A stretch of DNA of 12,776 nucleotides from Methylomarinum sp. (GTDB lineage Bacteria > Pseudomonadota > Gammaproteobacteria > Methylococcales > Methylomonadaceae): positions 1 to 12,776 of the forward strand of contig WTAG01000317.1 of the NCBI GenBank assembly GCA_013139755.1, read 5' to 3'. Below are positions 1-8,580 of the stretch, in pieces. The position numbers and the translations under genes are program-made. Each line of letters begins with the position of its first letter. Positions within the stretch are counted from its first letter, which is position 1. The notes under the pieces were generated by a model. That model did no database searches, was not told where the DNA came from, and saw only the letters and a program-made list of their open reading frames with translations.

Positions 1-1
1 A

Positions 2-887
<886 letters not shown>

Positions 888-947
888 AACAATACATTTG
901 AAAGAAAAACTTAAGCGAATAAGCTATTAATCTGTATTGATCACTCT

Positions 948-974
948 AAGTCCTTCCCAGCAAGGGAGGGCCTT
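948..974 (+). other. GC-rich hairpin between holC and valS
   Basis: CCTTCCC (952-958) can pair with GGGAGGG (964-970) around the loop AGCAA, with one G-T wobble. AAG (948-950) and CTT (972-974) can extend the stem past one mismatch. It stands out in the otherwise AT-rich gap of 888-1029. It could end or attenuate pepA-holC transcripts, but no T-run follows on either strand, so an intrinsic terminator is not established. I found no convincing sigma70 promoter for valS in the same gap. Confidence 0.45.
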
Positions 975-1029
975 TAAGATAAAAGCAAAAAATTAAACAC
1001 TAATTCAATTTATTAAACAGACCCCATCC

Positions 1030-3840
1030 ATGGAAAAAACATACGCTCCCCACTCAATAGAACAACGCTGGTATAAAACTTGGGAAGACAAAGGCTATTT
1101 TGAAGCAAAGCCTGAAGGTGAATCTTATTGCATCATGATTCCACCACCTAATGTCACCGGCAGTTTACACATGGGACACGCGTTTCAAGACACTATCATG
1201 GATGCTTTAAGTCGATACCACCGCATGAAAGGTTTTAGCACCTTATGGCAACCTGGTAGTGATCATGCAGGGATTGCGACTCAAATGGTGGTTGAGCGTT
1301 TGGCCAATGCCGAAGGCAAAACTCGCCATGATTACGGCCGTGAAAAGTTTGTCGAAAAAATTTGGGAATGGAAAGAAGAATCAGGCGGCACCATCACCAA
1401 GCAACTACGCCGCATGGGTTCATCTTTAGATTGGGAAAAAGAACGTTTCACCATGGATGACGGTATGTCTGATGCCGTACAAGAAGTGTTTATCAAACTA
1501 CATGAAGAAGGCTTGATTTACCGTGGTAAACGCTTAGTCAACTGGGACCCTGTCTTACACACTGCTGTTTCTGATTTGGAAGTATTATCCGAAGACGAAA
1601 ATGGCTTTATGTGGCACATGCGTTACCCCCTATCCAACGGTTCAGGACACTTAATTGTTGCCACCACACGCCCTGAAACTTTATTAGGTGATGCGGCAGT
1701 TGCCATTCATCCCGATGATGATCGTTACAAACATTTATTAGGTGAATTTGTTGAGCTGCCTTTAACTGGTCGCCGTATCCCTATTATTGCCGATGAGCAT
1801 GTCGACCCTGAATTTGGTACCGGTTGCGTAAAAGTAACTCCCGCACATGATTTTAACGATTATGAGGTATGGACACGCCATAGAGAATTATCCGCTATTC
1901 AAGATATGCCTCATGGTGGTCTCATCAATATTTTTACTGCGGATGCCGCAATTCGCAGCAATGAAGAAGATGAAAACCAACTAATCCCTGAAAAATATAT
2001 CGGCATGGATCGTTTTGATGCCCGTAAACAAATGATTGCTGATTTAGATGCGCAGGGTTTACTGGAAAAAATTGTTGATCATAAATTAATGGTGCCACGC
2101 GGTGATCGCTCAAATAGTGTGATTGAACCATTCCTGACTGATCAATGGTATGTCAAAGTCGCACCCTTAGCTAAACCGGCAATAGAAGCCGTAGAAAATG
2201 GCGATATTAAATTTGTGCCTGATAACTGGAAAAACACCTATTTTGAATGGATGCGGAATATCCAGGACTGGTGTATTTCAAGACAAATCTGGTGGGGACA
2301 CAGAATCCCCGCTTGGTATGATGATGAAGACAACATTTATGTTGGACGTTCTGAGCAAGAAATTCGCGAAAAACACAATCTTGCAGCAGACTATCCACTA
2401 AGACAAGATGAAGACGTGTTGGACACTTGGTTCTCATCTGCTTTATGGCCTTTTTCAACCTTAGGTTGGCCAGAAAAAACGCCTGAATTGGCTCAACATT
2501 ACCCAACCAGTGTTTTAGTCACAGGGTTTGATATCATTTTCTTCTGGGTTGCCAGAATGATCATGATGGGGCTTAAATTCCAAGGTGAAGTACCGTTTAA
2601 AGAGGTTTATATTCATGGTTTAGTACGTGATGCCGAAGGACAAAAAATGTCCAAATCAAAAGGCAACGTACTTGACCCTATTGATTTAATTGATGGCATT
2701 GATTTAGAAGCCTTAGTTGAAAAACGCATGGCTGGCATGATGCAGCCGCATTTACAAAAGAAAATAGAAAAAGCCACTCGCAAGCAATTTCCTGATGGCA
2801 TTCCTTCTTTTGGTACCGATGCCCTACGCTTCACTTTTGCCTCATTAGCATCAACAGGTCGTGATATACGTTTTGATTTAGCACGTACTGAAGGCTACCG
2901 TAATTTCTGCAATAAATTATGGAATGCTGCACGTTATGTATTAATGAATACTGAAGACCAGGATAATGGTTTATCAGATGCGCCTTGTGAGTACTCACAG
3001 GCAGATTTATGGATCACTTCGCGTTTAAACCAAGTTATCACAAGTACCAGCGATTCAATTGAAAACTACCGTTTTGATTTAGCCGCACAAGCACTTTATG
3101 AATTTACCTGGAACGAGTACTGTGACTGGTATTTAGAGCTAGCTAAAATCTCCTTACAATCGGATAACGAAGCATTACAACGTGGCACACGTAAAACATT
3201 AGTGAATGTTTTAGAAAACATTCTACGTTTAAGCCATCCATTAATGCCATTTATTACCGAAGAAATCTGGCACCGTGTCGCACCATTAGCAGGTATAAAT
3301 GCAGAAACTATTATGCTGCAACCATACCCCATTGCTAATGATAGCGAAATTGACCAAGATGCGATTAATGCCACGCAATGGATAATGTCATTTATTTTAG
3401 GGCTGCGAAGAATCCGTGGTGAAATGAATATTGCGCCAGGAAAACCACTACCCGTTTTGCTACAAAACAGCTCAACAAGTGACTTGGCATTTTTAAAAAC
3501 CAGCAAAGAATATCTACTAAAGCTTGGGCGTATTGAGTCTATCACTCTGCTGGACGCTAATGAAACGGCACCAGAATCAGCGATGTCGCTTATCGGGGAA
3601 ATGAAAATTCTAATCCCGATCGCAGGCTTAATTGATAAAGATGCCGAAATTGCCCGTTTAGAAAAAGAAATTTTAAAAACACAAAAAGAATTACCACGTA
3701 TTGAGGGCAAACTGAACAATCCAAAGTTTATTGATAAAGCACCTGAAGAAGTTATCGCGAAAGAAAAAGAGAAATTAGCTGTGCTACACTCTTCGCAACG
3801 CAGTCTTGAAGAACAGTTAGTTAAAATCAAAGCACTTTAA
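1030..3840 (+). CDS. valS: Valyl-tRNA synthetase
   Basis: The 936-residue class Ia synthetase charges tRNA-Val in the cytoplasm and edits mischarged threonine; the usual length is about 950. The ATP-binding HIGH-type motif is HMGH at residues 47-50, after PPPNVTGSL. The editing-domain threonine-rich segment TTRPET is at 212-217. The second ATP motif KMSKS is at 539-543. An anticodon-binding domain follows, and the last 75 or so residues form the family's charged coiled-coil arm ([19 protein letters not shown] and onward). The ATG at 1030 gives the expected N-terminus (ERWY-like [13 protein letters not shown]) but has no clear Shine-Dalgarno sequence. It follows holC by 142 bases, and the HDOD-GAF gene starts three bases after its stop. 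Everything needed for activity appears intact. Confidence 0.98.
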   Translation: MEKTYAPHSIEQRWYKTWEDKGYFEAKPEGESYCIMIPPPNVTGSLHMGHAFQDTIMDALSRYHRMKGFSTLWQPGSDHAGIATQMVVERLANAEGKTRHDYGREKFVEKIWEWKEESGGTITKQLRRMGSSLDWEKERFTMDDGMSDAVQEVFIKLHEEGLIYRGKRLVNWDPVLHTAVSDLEVLSEDENGFMWHMRYPLSNGSGHLIVATTRPETLLGDAAVAIHPDDDRYKHLLGEFVELPLTGRRIPIIADEHVDPEFGTGCVKVTPAHDFNDYEVWTRHRELSAIQDMPHGGLINIFTADAAIRSNEEDENQLIPEKYIGMDRFDARKQMIADLDAQGLLEKIVDHKLMVPRGDRSNSVIEPFLTDQWYVKVAPLAKPAIEAVENGDIKFVPDNWKNTYFEWMRNIQDWCISRQIWWGHRIPAWYDDEDNIYVGRSEQEIREKHNLAADYPLRQDEDVLDTWFSSALWPFSTLGWPEKTPELAQHYPTSVLVTGFDIIFFWVARMIMMGLKFQGEVPFKEVYIHGLVRDAEGQKMSKSKGNVLDPIDLIDGIDLEALVEKRMAGMMQPHLQKKIEKATRKQFPDGIPSFGTDALRFTFASLASTGRDIRFDLARTEGYRNFCNKLWNAARYVLMNTEDQDNGLSDAPCEYSQADLWITSRLNQVITSTSDSIENYRFDLAAQALYEFTWNEYCDWYLELAKISLQSDNEALQRGTRKTLVNVLENILRLSHPLMPFITEEIWHRVAPLAGINAETIMLQPYPIANDSEIDQDAINATQWIMSFILGLRRIRGEMNIAPGKPLPVLLQNSSTSDLAFLKTSKEYLLKLGRIESITLLDANETAPESAMSLIGEMKILIPIAGLIDKDAEIARLEKEILKTQKELPRIEGKLNNPKFIDKAPEEVIAKEKEKLAVLHSSQRSLEEQLVKIKAL

Positions 3841-3843
3841 CAA

Positions 3844-5292
3844 ATGGCTACCTCGACAACAAAGATAAATAACCCCCAGTCACTCTCTGAGTGGACAAGG
3901 GTTCTTTGTGAGCAAGAAATGCCTATTTTTTCAAATACAGCGCAAAGTATTCACAGTACTTTAGAAGATAAAAAGAAAGGAGCAATGGATCTCGCATCTA
4001 TCATTCTGCAAGATCCAAATTTAACGGGCAAGCTACTCACCGTGAGTAATAGCGTCTACTACAACCCGTCTAACCAAAAGATGAACACGGTTTCCAGGGC
4101 TATTGTTATTTTAGGCTCAAACGTTATTCGTGAGCTTACACTTGCCTGCTCTTTTTTTGAATCTATTCTTTCACCTGAGAATAAACAACGTGCTAACGAA
4201 GAGATAGCATTTGCCATTCATGCTGCCGTTCAAGCCAAACAAATTGCCATTGCCTGTAAAGATCCCTCTCCCGAAGAGATCTTTATTGCGGCGCTACTTA
4301 ATAATATCGGCAACATTGCTTTCTGGTGTTTTGGTGGTAAGCCGTGCAAATATATCACTGAATTAGTTCAATCAGGCAATTTCACCCTCAGAGAAGCTGA
4401 AAATAAAGTGCTTGGGTTTGACTTGATTGAACTAAGCAAAGGAATAAGTAAATCATGGAAATTAGGGGGACTTATTGAAAATGCGATATCTCCCCCTCCA
4501 TCTCCATCCCCTCGCATTCAGTCAATTCTTCTGGGCAAAGAAGTTACCCATGCAATCAATATTGGCTGGAACTCGAAAGAGATGAAGTCTTGCCTAAAAA
4601 AAATAGAATTACTCACTGGAAAAAGCCAGGTAAAGATAAAACCCACGCTTAAAAATAATACCGAACTCGCTATTCAAATTGCCTGTAAGTTTGGTGCTCA
4701 TGACGCCTCACAATTTATTGCCCCAGAAACCCCACATAGCGAATCCAGCCTCACCCAAACTGATACCCCCCCCAATATAGACTACAAGCAAATCCAATTT
4801 AATATACTACAAGACATAACCAATCACATTAGTGGCAAGATTAACCTTAATACACTATTTGAGATGACGGTTGAGGGCATACACAGAGGAATTGCCATGG
4901 ACAGAACACTCTTTTGTCTATTCAGTGCAAATCAAAAAACACTTCTGGAAAAACTTGCTATAGGCTGGTTCAAAGAACCCAACACCCCTAAAATAAAATT
5001 TGAGGTCTCTGATTTCCCCCCTAATCTGTTTTTTAAGGCCTTACAGTCTTCAAATGGAATCTGGGCAAAACCAAGCACTGACGAAGGTTTTTATACCCCC
5101 CATGTGGTTAACAGTATAGGAAAAACAGAATGTTTCCTTATCCCAATTCATGCTGACAACAAACCTATAGGCTCAATTTATTGCGACCGATCTGTCAGCA
5201 AAAAACCAATTACAGAAGATGACTTTAACACAGCCAGACATTTTTCCCAGCAAGCAGTCATAGGCATGGCACTTTATAAAATAAAAAAATAA
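3844..5292 (+). CDS. HDOD domain protein with C-terminal GAF domain
   Basis: The protein has 482 residues and no signal peptide or membrane segment, so it is probably a cytoplasmic signalling protein. Residues about 18-215 resemble an HDOD domain (DLASIILQDPNLTGKLLTVSNS, then VSRAIVILGSNVIRELTL). This is an HD-like fold that usually lacks phosphodiesterase activity. The position of the HD pair reads ALLNNIG (N153-N154), so metal-dependent catalysis is not expected. A proline- and threonine-rich linker near 290-315 leads to a GAF-like sensor domain (about 317-480), ending in FLIPIHADNKPIGSIYCD and a closing helix. The ATG follows valS by three bases with no good Shine-Dalgarno, so translation probably relies on coupling. 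Codon use includes more ATA, AGG and CCC than valS. The ligand and partner are unknown; a link to the downstream pilus genes is only contextual. Confidence 0.85.
   Translation: MATSTTKINNPQSLSEWTRVLCEQEMPIFSNTAQSIHSTLEDKKKGAMDLASIILQDPNLTGKLLTVSNSVYYNPSNQKMNTVSRAIVILGSNVIRELTLACSFFESILSPENKQRANEEIAFAIHAAVQAKQIAIACKDPSPEEIFIAALLNNIGNIAFWCFGGKPCKYITELVQSGNFTLREAENKVLGFDLIELSKGISKSWKLGGLIENAISPPPSPSPRIQSILLGKEVTHAINIGWNSKEMKSCLKKIELLTGKSQVKIKPTLKNNTELAIQIACKFGAHDASQFIAPETPHSESSLTQTDTPPNIDYKQIQFNILQDITNHISGKINLNTLFEMTVEGIHRGIAMDRTLFCLFSANQKTLLEKLAIGWFKEPNTPKIKFEVSDFPPNLFFKALQSSNGIWAKPSTDEGFYTPHVVNSIGKTECFLIPIHADNKPIGSIYCDRSVSKKPITEDDFNTARHFSQQAVIGMALYKIKK
4464..4497 (+). repeat. G5/C5 inverted repeat inside the HDOD region
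   Basis: AGGGGGA (4464-4470) is matched inverted by TCCCCCT (4491-4497) across a 20-base loop. It is in coding sequence; the right arm encodes part of a short proline- and serine-rich turn (PPPSPSP). It could fold in the mRNA, but no function is evident. Confidence 0.35.
4766..4773 (+). repeat. C8 homopolymer between the HDOD and GAF domains
   Basis: Eight consecutive C residues cover the codons for T308-P309-P310. Losing one C brings a TAG into frame two codons later, after residue 311. Gaining one C reaches a TAA within about ten codons. Either slip would leave an HDOD-only protein of about 310-320 residues. Such tracts are candidate slippage sites, but nothing in the sequence shows that slippage is used. 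Confidence 0.6.
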
Positions 5293-5304
5293 CACGCATT
5301 CATA

Positions 5305-5318
5305 TAGCATTATTGCTA
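5305..5318 (+). other. Small hairpin after the HDOD-GAF gene
   Basis: TAGCA (5305-5309) pairs with TGCTA (5314-5318) around TTAT. It lies 13 bases after the stop codon and is followed by a T-rich but interrupted stretch (TACTTTGTTGTC). It may be a weak terminator for the valS transcript; the stem is short and AT-rich. Confidence 0.25.
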
Positions 5319-5326
5319 ATACTTTG

Positions 5327-5356
5327 TTGTCAATTTTAGCTTAAGCGTTTTAAAAT
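5327..5356 (+). promoter_or_regulatory. Candidate sigma70 promoter for the pilBCD operon
   Basis: TTGTCA (5327-5332) matches the -35 consensus at five of six positions. After an 18-base spacer, TAAAAT (5351-5356) matches the -10 consensus at five of six. Transcription would start near 5363 and give pilB a leader of about 220 bases. The spacer contains the 8-base palindrome GCTTAAGC (5339-5346), flanked by ATTTTA and TAAAAT as a looser inverted pair, so a repressor site overlapping the promoter is possible. No sigma54-type -24/-12 element was seen in the gap. Confidence 0.55.
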
Positions 5357-5362
5357 GAGATC

Positions 5363-5581
5363 TAGTTAATTTTATCGGTAGTGAAATATAAAAACAGGAT
5401 AACAAAAAGATCCATTCATAAAAACAAGGGAAATCAACAAGGCTGAGAAATACCAAACCTTTTAAAAACATACATTTTGCACCTTAAGGAGCAAGGATTC
5501 AATAATCACTCCTAAGCAGGTAGACAAAAAAATTATTTCATCTATATTTGCATTACTGCAAAATAAAAAAACAAATCATCC
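5363..5581 (+). promoter_or_regulatory. Long AT-rich leader of pilB with two foldbacks
   Basis: This is the rest of the 289-base gap before pilB. TTAAGGAG (5484-5491) contains a strong Shine-Dalgarno-like core but no usable start codon follows it. Its AGGAG (5487-5491) can pair with CTCCT (5509-5513), in an imperfect hairpin spanning 5481-5521. A second perfect hairpin, TTTGCA-TTAC-TGCAAA (5547-5562), ends 19 bases before the pilB ATG. The ATG itself lacks a recognisable Shine-Dalgarno. These features suggest control of pilB translation, but this is inference. A fragment at 5435-5450 resembles part of the TPP riboswitch; the rest of that riboswitch is absent. Confidence 0.4.
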
Positions 5582-7294
5582 ATGGCAACAGTACATACGG
5601 ACTTACAATTTGGTGGCCTGACAAAATGTCTTATTCAACAAGGCGTATTAACAGAAGCCGATGCACAAACTCATGCTGATGATGCAGAAAAAAAGAAAAT
5701 CCCATTAATTAGCTACTTGGTTTCGAATAACATTATACCTGGGAAGGTCATTGCATCCCACGCATCGGTTGAATTTGGCGTGCCTTTTTTCGACTTAGAT
5801 GTTATTGATATACATTCACTACCTATTAGCCTAGTGAGTGAGAAACTCATTCGCCAACATCATGCGCTACCTTTATTTAAACGAGGCAACCGCTTATTTG
5901 TTGCCGTTTCAGATCCTACCAATTTTCTGGCACTTGATGAGATTAAATTTCATACTCGCCTGAACACAGAAACAGTCTTAGTTGAAGAAGACAAGCTCTC
6001 TAAAACACTAGAGGTTGCACTAGAAGCTGCTGACACCTCTATGACTGATTTACTAGATGATGATCTAGATAACCTTGATATATCAGGAGGCGACGAGGCA
6101 CCTACAGACAACGAAGGTGATTCTGATATTGATGACGCACCGATTGTGCGTTTTGTTAATAAAATTTTACTCGACTCGATTAAAAAAGGTGTATCAGATA
6201 TCCACCTGGAGCCTTACGAAAAAACCTTCCGTATTCGTTTCAGGGGGGATGGCATACTATATGAAGCAGCCAGCCCACCATCCAACATAGCAAATAGATT
6301 GATATCCAGAATCAAAGTCATGTCAAAAATGGATATCGCTGAACGACGCGTCCCTCAGGATGGTCGTATCAAAATGAAATTATCCAAAAACAGGGCGATT
6401 GATTTTCGTGTTAGTACCTGTCCGACCTTATTTGGTGAAAAAGTCGTTTTACGTATTTTAGACCCAACCAGCGCCCAAATTGGTATTGAAAAACTGGGCT
6501 TTGAACCCGATCAGCAAAAACTATTCCTTGATGCCATCCATCGTCCTTATGGCATGGTGTTAGTAACAGGCCCTACAGGTAGTGGTAAAACAGTTTCTCT
6601 TTATACCGGGTTAAATATTTTAAACAAAGTCGAACGTAATATCTCAACAGCTGAAGACCCTGTTGAGATTACTGTAGAAGGTATTAACCAGGTCAACATG
6701 AACGTCAAGGCAGGCCTTACCTTTGCTGCAGCGCTAAAAGCCTTTTTAAGACAAGATCCTGACATTATCATGGTCGGTGAGATTCGTGACCTCGAAACAG
6801 CCAGTATTGCAGTAAAAGCCGCTCAAACAGGCCACTTAGTTTTATCTACCCTGCATACCAATGATGCCCCTCAAACCATTAACCGTCTGATGCAAATGGG
6901 GATTGAACCTTTTAACATTGTTTCAGCTGTTAATTTAATTATGGCTCAACGATTAGGCCGCAGGCTTTGCGAGCACTGTAAAAAAGAAGCCGATTTTCCT
7001 GAAAAAACTTATCTTGATGCCGGCTTTAAAAAAGAAGAACTTAACTCCTTAAAAGTATACACGCCAGTTGGCTGTGATCGGTGTAACGATGGCTACAAGG
7101 GTCGGGTAGGTATTTACCAAGTCATGCCTATTAGTGAAAAAATGCGAGCACTCATTTTAAGCGGGGGCAATGCGATGGAAATGGCTGATTTATCAAAAAG
7201 TGAAGGCATAAACGATCTCAGAGCATCCGGTTTAGATAAAATCCGTCAAGGTATTACCAGCCTTGAAGAAATAGACAGAATCACTGAGGAATAA
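5582..7294 (+). CDS. pilB: Type IV pilus assembly ATPase PilB
   Basis: The 570-residue cytoplasmic hexameric ATPase powers pilin polymerisation. The N-terminal MshEN/T2SSE_N-type region is at about 35-150 (ending TEAILVEEDKL-like TETVLVEEDKL). An acidic linker at about 155-180 (DLLDDDLDNLD) precedes the conserved DDAPIVRFVNK. The Walker A GPTGSGKT is at 330-337 and the Walker B-type segment DPDIIMVGEIRD is at 392-403, followed by the His-box LSTLHTNDAP. Four zinc-binding cysteines are at 463, 466, 498 and 501, typical of PilB and GspE rather than the retraction ATPase PilT. An in-frame stop at 5564 rules out a longer N-terminus, so ATG 5582 is the only sensible start, although it lacks a Shine-Dalgarno. 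pilC begins two bases after the stop. Confidence 0.98.
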   Translation: MATVHTDLQFGGLTKCLIQQGVLTEADAQTHADDAEKKKIPLISYLVSNNIIPGKVIASHASVEFGVPFFDLDVIDIHSLPISLVSEKLIRQHHALPLFKRGNRLFVAVSDPTNFLALDEIKFHTRLNTETVLVEEDKLSKTLEVALEAADTSMTDLLDDDLDNLDISGGDEAPTDNEGDSDIDDAPIVRFVNKILLDSIKKGVSDIHLEPYEKTFRIRFRGDGILYEAASPPSNIANRLISRIKVMSKMDIAERRVPQDGRIKMKLSKNRAIDFRVSTCPTLFGEKVVLRILDPTSAQIGIEKLGFEPDQQKLFLDAIHRPYGMVLVTGPTGSGKTVSLYTGLNILNKVERNISTAEDPVEITVEGINQVNMNVKAGLTFAAALKAFLRQDPDIIMVGEIRDLETASIAVKAAQTGHLVLSTLHTNDAPQTINRLMQMGIEPFNIVSAVNLIMAQRLGRRLCEHCKKEADFPEKTYLDAGFKKEELNSLKVYTPVGCDRCNDGYKGRVGIYQVMPISEKMRALILSGGNAMEMADLSKSEGINDLRASGLDKIRQGITSLEEIDRITEE

Positions 7295-7296
7295 TA

Positions 7297-8517
7297 ATGG
7301 CCGAAGAAATTGAACAAATAGATTTTGTCTGGAAAGGAAAAGATAAAACAGGCAATAAAGCGGGTGGAGAAATCAGCGCAAAAAGCGAAGCTATCGCGAG
7401 GACTGATTTACGAAAATCCGGTGTTCGTGTTTTAAGTATAAAGAAAAAACCTAAAGCCTTATTTGCGGCAAGAGCCCAAGCAATTACACCTGCTGACATA
7501 GCTGTTTTTGCTCGCCAATTAGCCACAATGCTTGAAGCTGGTGTTCCCTTAGTACAAGCATTTGATATTGTCGGTAAAGGACATAAAAACCCAAGCATGG
7601 CTGAAATGTTATTATCCGTTAAAGCGGATATTGAAGGCGGGGACACACTGACCGAAGCGCTAAAACGAAAATACCTTTATTTCGATGATTTATTTTGTAG
7701 CTTAGTAGAAGCCGGTGAACAAGCAGGTGTATTAGAAACATTACTTGATAAAATTGCCACTTACAAAGAAAAGTCAGAATCCATCAAGAAAAAAGTAAAA
7801 AAAGCCCTTACTTACCCCATCGCTGTACTATGTGTCGCATTTCTTGTAACGGCTATACTACTTATTTTTGTGGTACCTGTTTTTGAAGAGCTATTCCAAA
7901 GCTTTGGTGCAGATCTTCCTTCCTTCACAAAAATGGTTATCGGTATGTCTGAATGGGCTCAAGCATGGTGGTGGGCTGTCATAGGCGGTATTTTTATTAC
8001 CATACAGGTATTTTCATTTTTCAAAAAACGTTCGGCTAAATTCAGACATTTTATCGACAAAACATTACTTAGAATTCCTGTTGTCGGCGATATCATTAAC
8101 CAATCGGCACTTGCTCGCTTTGCTCGAACTTTAGCAACCATGTCAGCTGCCGGCGTACCTTTGGTTGACGCACTAGAGAAAGTAGCAGGGGCTTGTGGCA
8201 ACATTGTATATTACCAAGCCGTTATGAAAATACGTGATGATGTTGCTACAGGTCAACGCTTACAATTTGCCATGCAACAAGTTGGCTTATTTCCCCATTT
8301 GGTTATACAGATGGTAGCTATAGGTGAAGAGTCAGGAAAAATCGACAGCATGCTTGATAGAGTAGCTGACTTTTATGAAGAAGAAGTTGACAACCTGGTT
8401 GATAATCTCAGTAGCTTAATGGAACCGTTTATTATGGTTATATTAGGCGTACTGGTCGGTGGATTAATCGTCGCAATGTATCTTCCTATTTTCAAATTAG
8501 GCGCTGCTGTAGGTTAA
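7297..8517 (+). CDS. pilC: Type IV pilus inner-membrane platform protein PilC
   Basis: This 406-residue polytopic inner-membrane protein couples the PilB motor to the growing pilus; the family length is about 405. It contains two T2SSF (GspF-type) cytoplasmic domains, at about 70-193 and 275-397. Their kinship shows in the repeated motif FARQLATMLEAGVPL (71-85) and FARTLATMSAAGVPL (275-289). Likely membrane segments are 171-195, 222-242 and 376-398. GAGGA (7286-7290), inside the end of pilB, is a good Shine-Dalgarno at proper spacing from ATG 7297, in contrast to pilB. It is transcribed with pilB (two-base gap) and probably pilD (63-base gap). Confidence 0.98.
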   Translation: MAEEIEQIDFVWKGKDKTGNKAGGEISAKSEAIARTDLRKSGVRVLSIKKKPKALFAARAQAITPADIAVFARQLATMLEAGVPLVQAFDIVGKGHKNPSMAEMLLSVKADIEGGDTLTEALKRKYLYFDDLFCSLVEAGEQAGVLETLLDKIATYKEKSESIKKKVKKALTYPIAVLCVAFLVTAILLIFVVPVFEELFQSFGADLPSFTKMVIGMSEWAQAWWWAVIGGIFITIQVFSFFKKRSAKFRHFIDKTLLRIPVVGDIINQSALARFARTLATMSAAGVPLVDALEKVAGACGNIVYYQAVMKIRDDVATGQRLQFAMQQVGLFPHLVIQMVAIGEESGKIDSMLDRVADFYEEEVDNLVDNLSSLMEPFIMVILGVLVGGLIVAMYLPIFKLGAAVG

Positions 8518-8541
8518 TGATCTACGTCAACTCTGTACTTT

Positions 8542-8555
8542 CTACATGGATGTAG
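8542..8555 (+). other. Short inverted repeat in the pilC-pilD gap
   Basis: CTACAT and ATGTAG meet around GG in the 63-base gap. As RNA the stem would be five pairs with a four-base loop. It is too short and lacks a following T-run, so it is unlikely to terminate; it may affect relative expression of pilC and pilD, or be chance. Confidence 0.25.
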
Positions 8556-8580
8556 TTACTCCCACACACACTAACTCTCA

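Noticed and set aside
3096..3830. 244-codon open frame antisense to the 3' part of valS
   Set aside because: It lies opposite a strongly conserved gene, is serine- and isoleucine-rich low-complexity in character, and has no family motif. It is a shadow of valS codon use.
5381..5446. Possible 21-residue GTG-started basic leader peptide before pilB
   Set aside because: No Shine-Dalgarno precedes it, the start is weak, and the lysine-rich composition is what AT-rich noncoding sequence yields.
5435..5450. TPP riboswitch-like stretch AAGGCTGAGAAATACC in the pilB leader
   Set aside because: It matches the well-known THI-box core for 16 bases, with AAGGG upstream and AACCT downstream. The upstream GGGGTGC element, the strand pairing with GGC to make P3, and the downstream CTGATCTGGATAATACCAGCG-type half are missing, and pilB has no thiamin link. 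A covariance-model search would settle it; a significant hit would overturn this rejection.
5293..5581. sigma54 (-24/-12) promoter for the pilus genes
   Set aside because: I looked for the GG-N10-GC pattern known from pilA promoters and saw no convincing match; the sigma70-type boxes at 5327-5356 are better.
7281..7646. 121-codon open frame antisense to the start of pilC
   Set aside because: It overlaps the pilC start and pilB end on the other strand and shows no recognisable domain or ribosome site.
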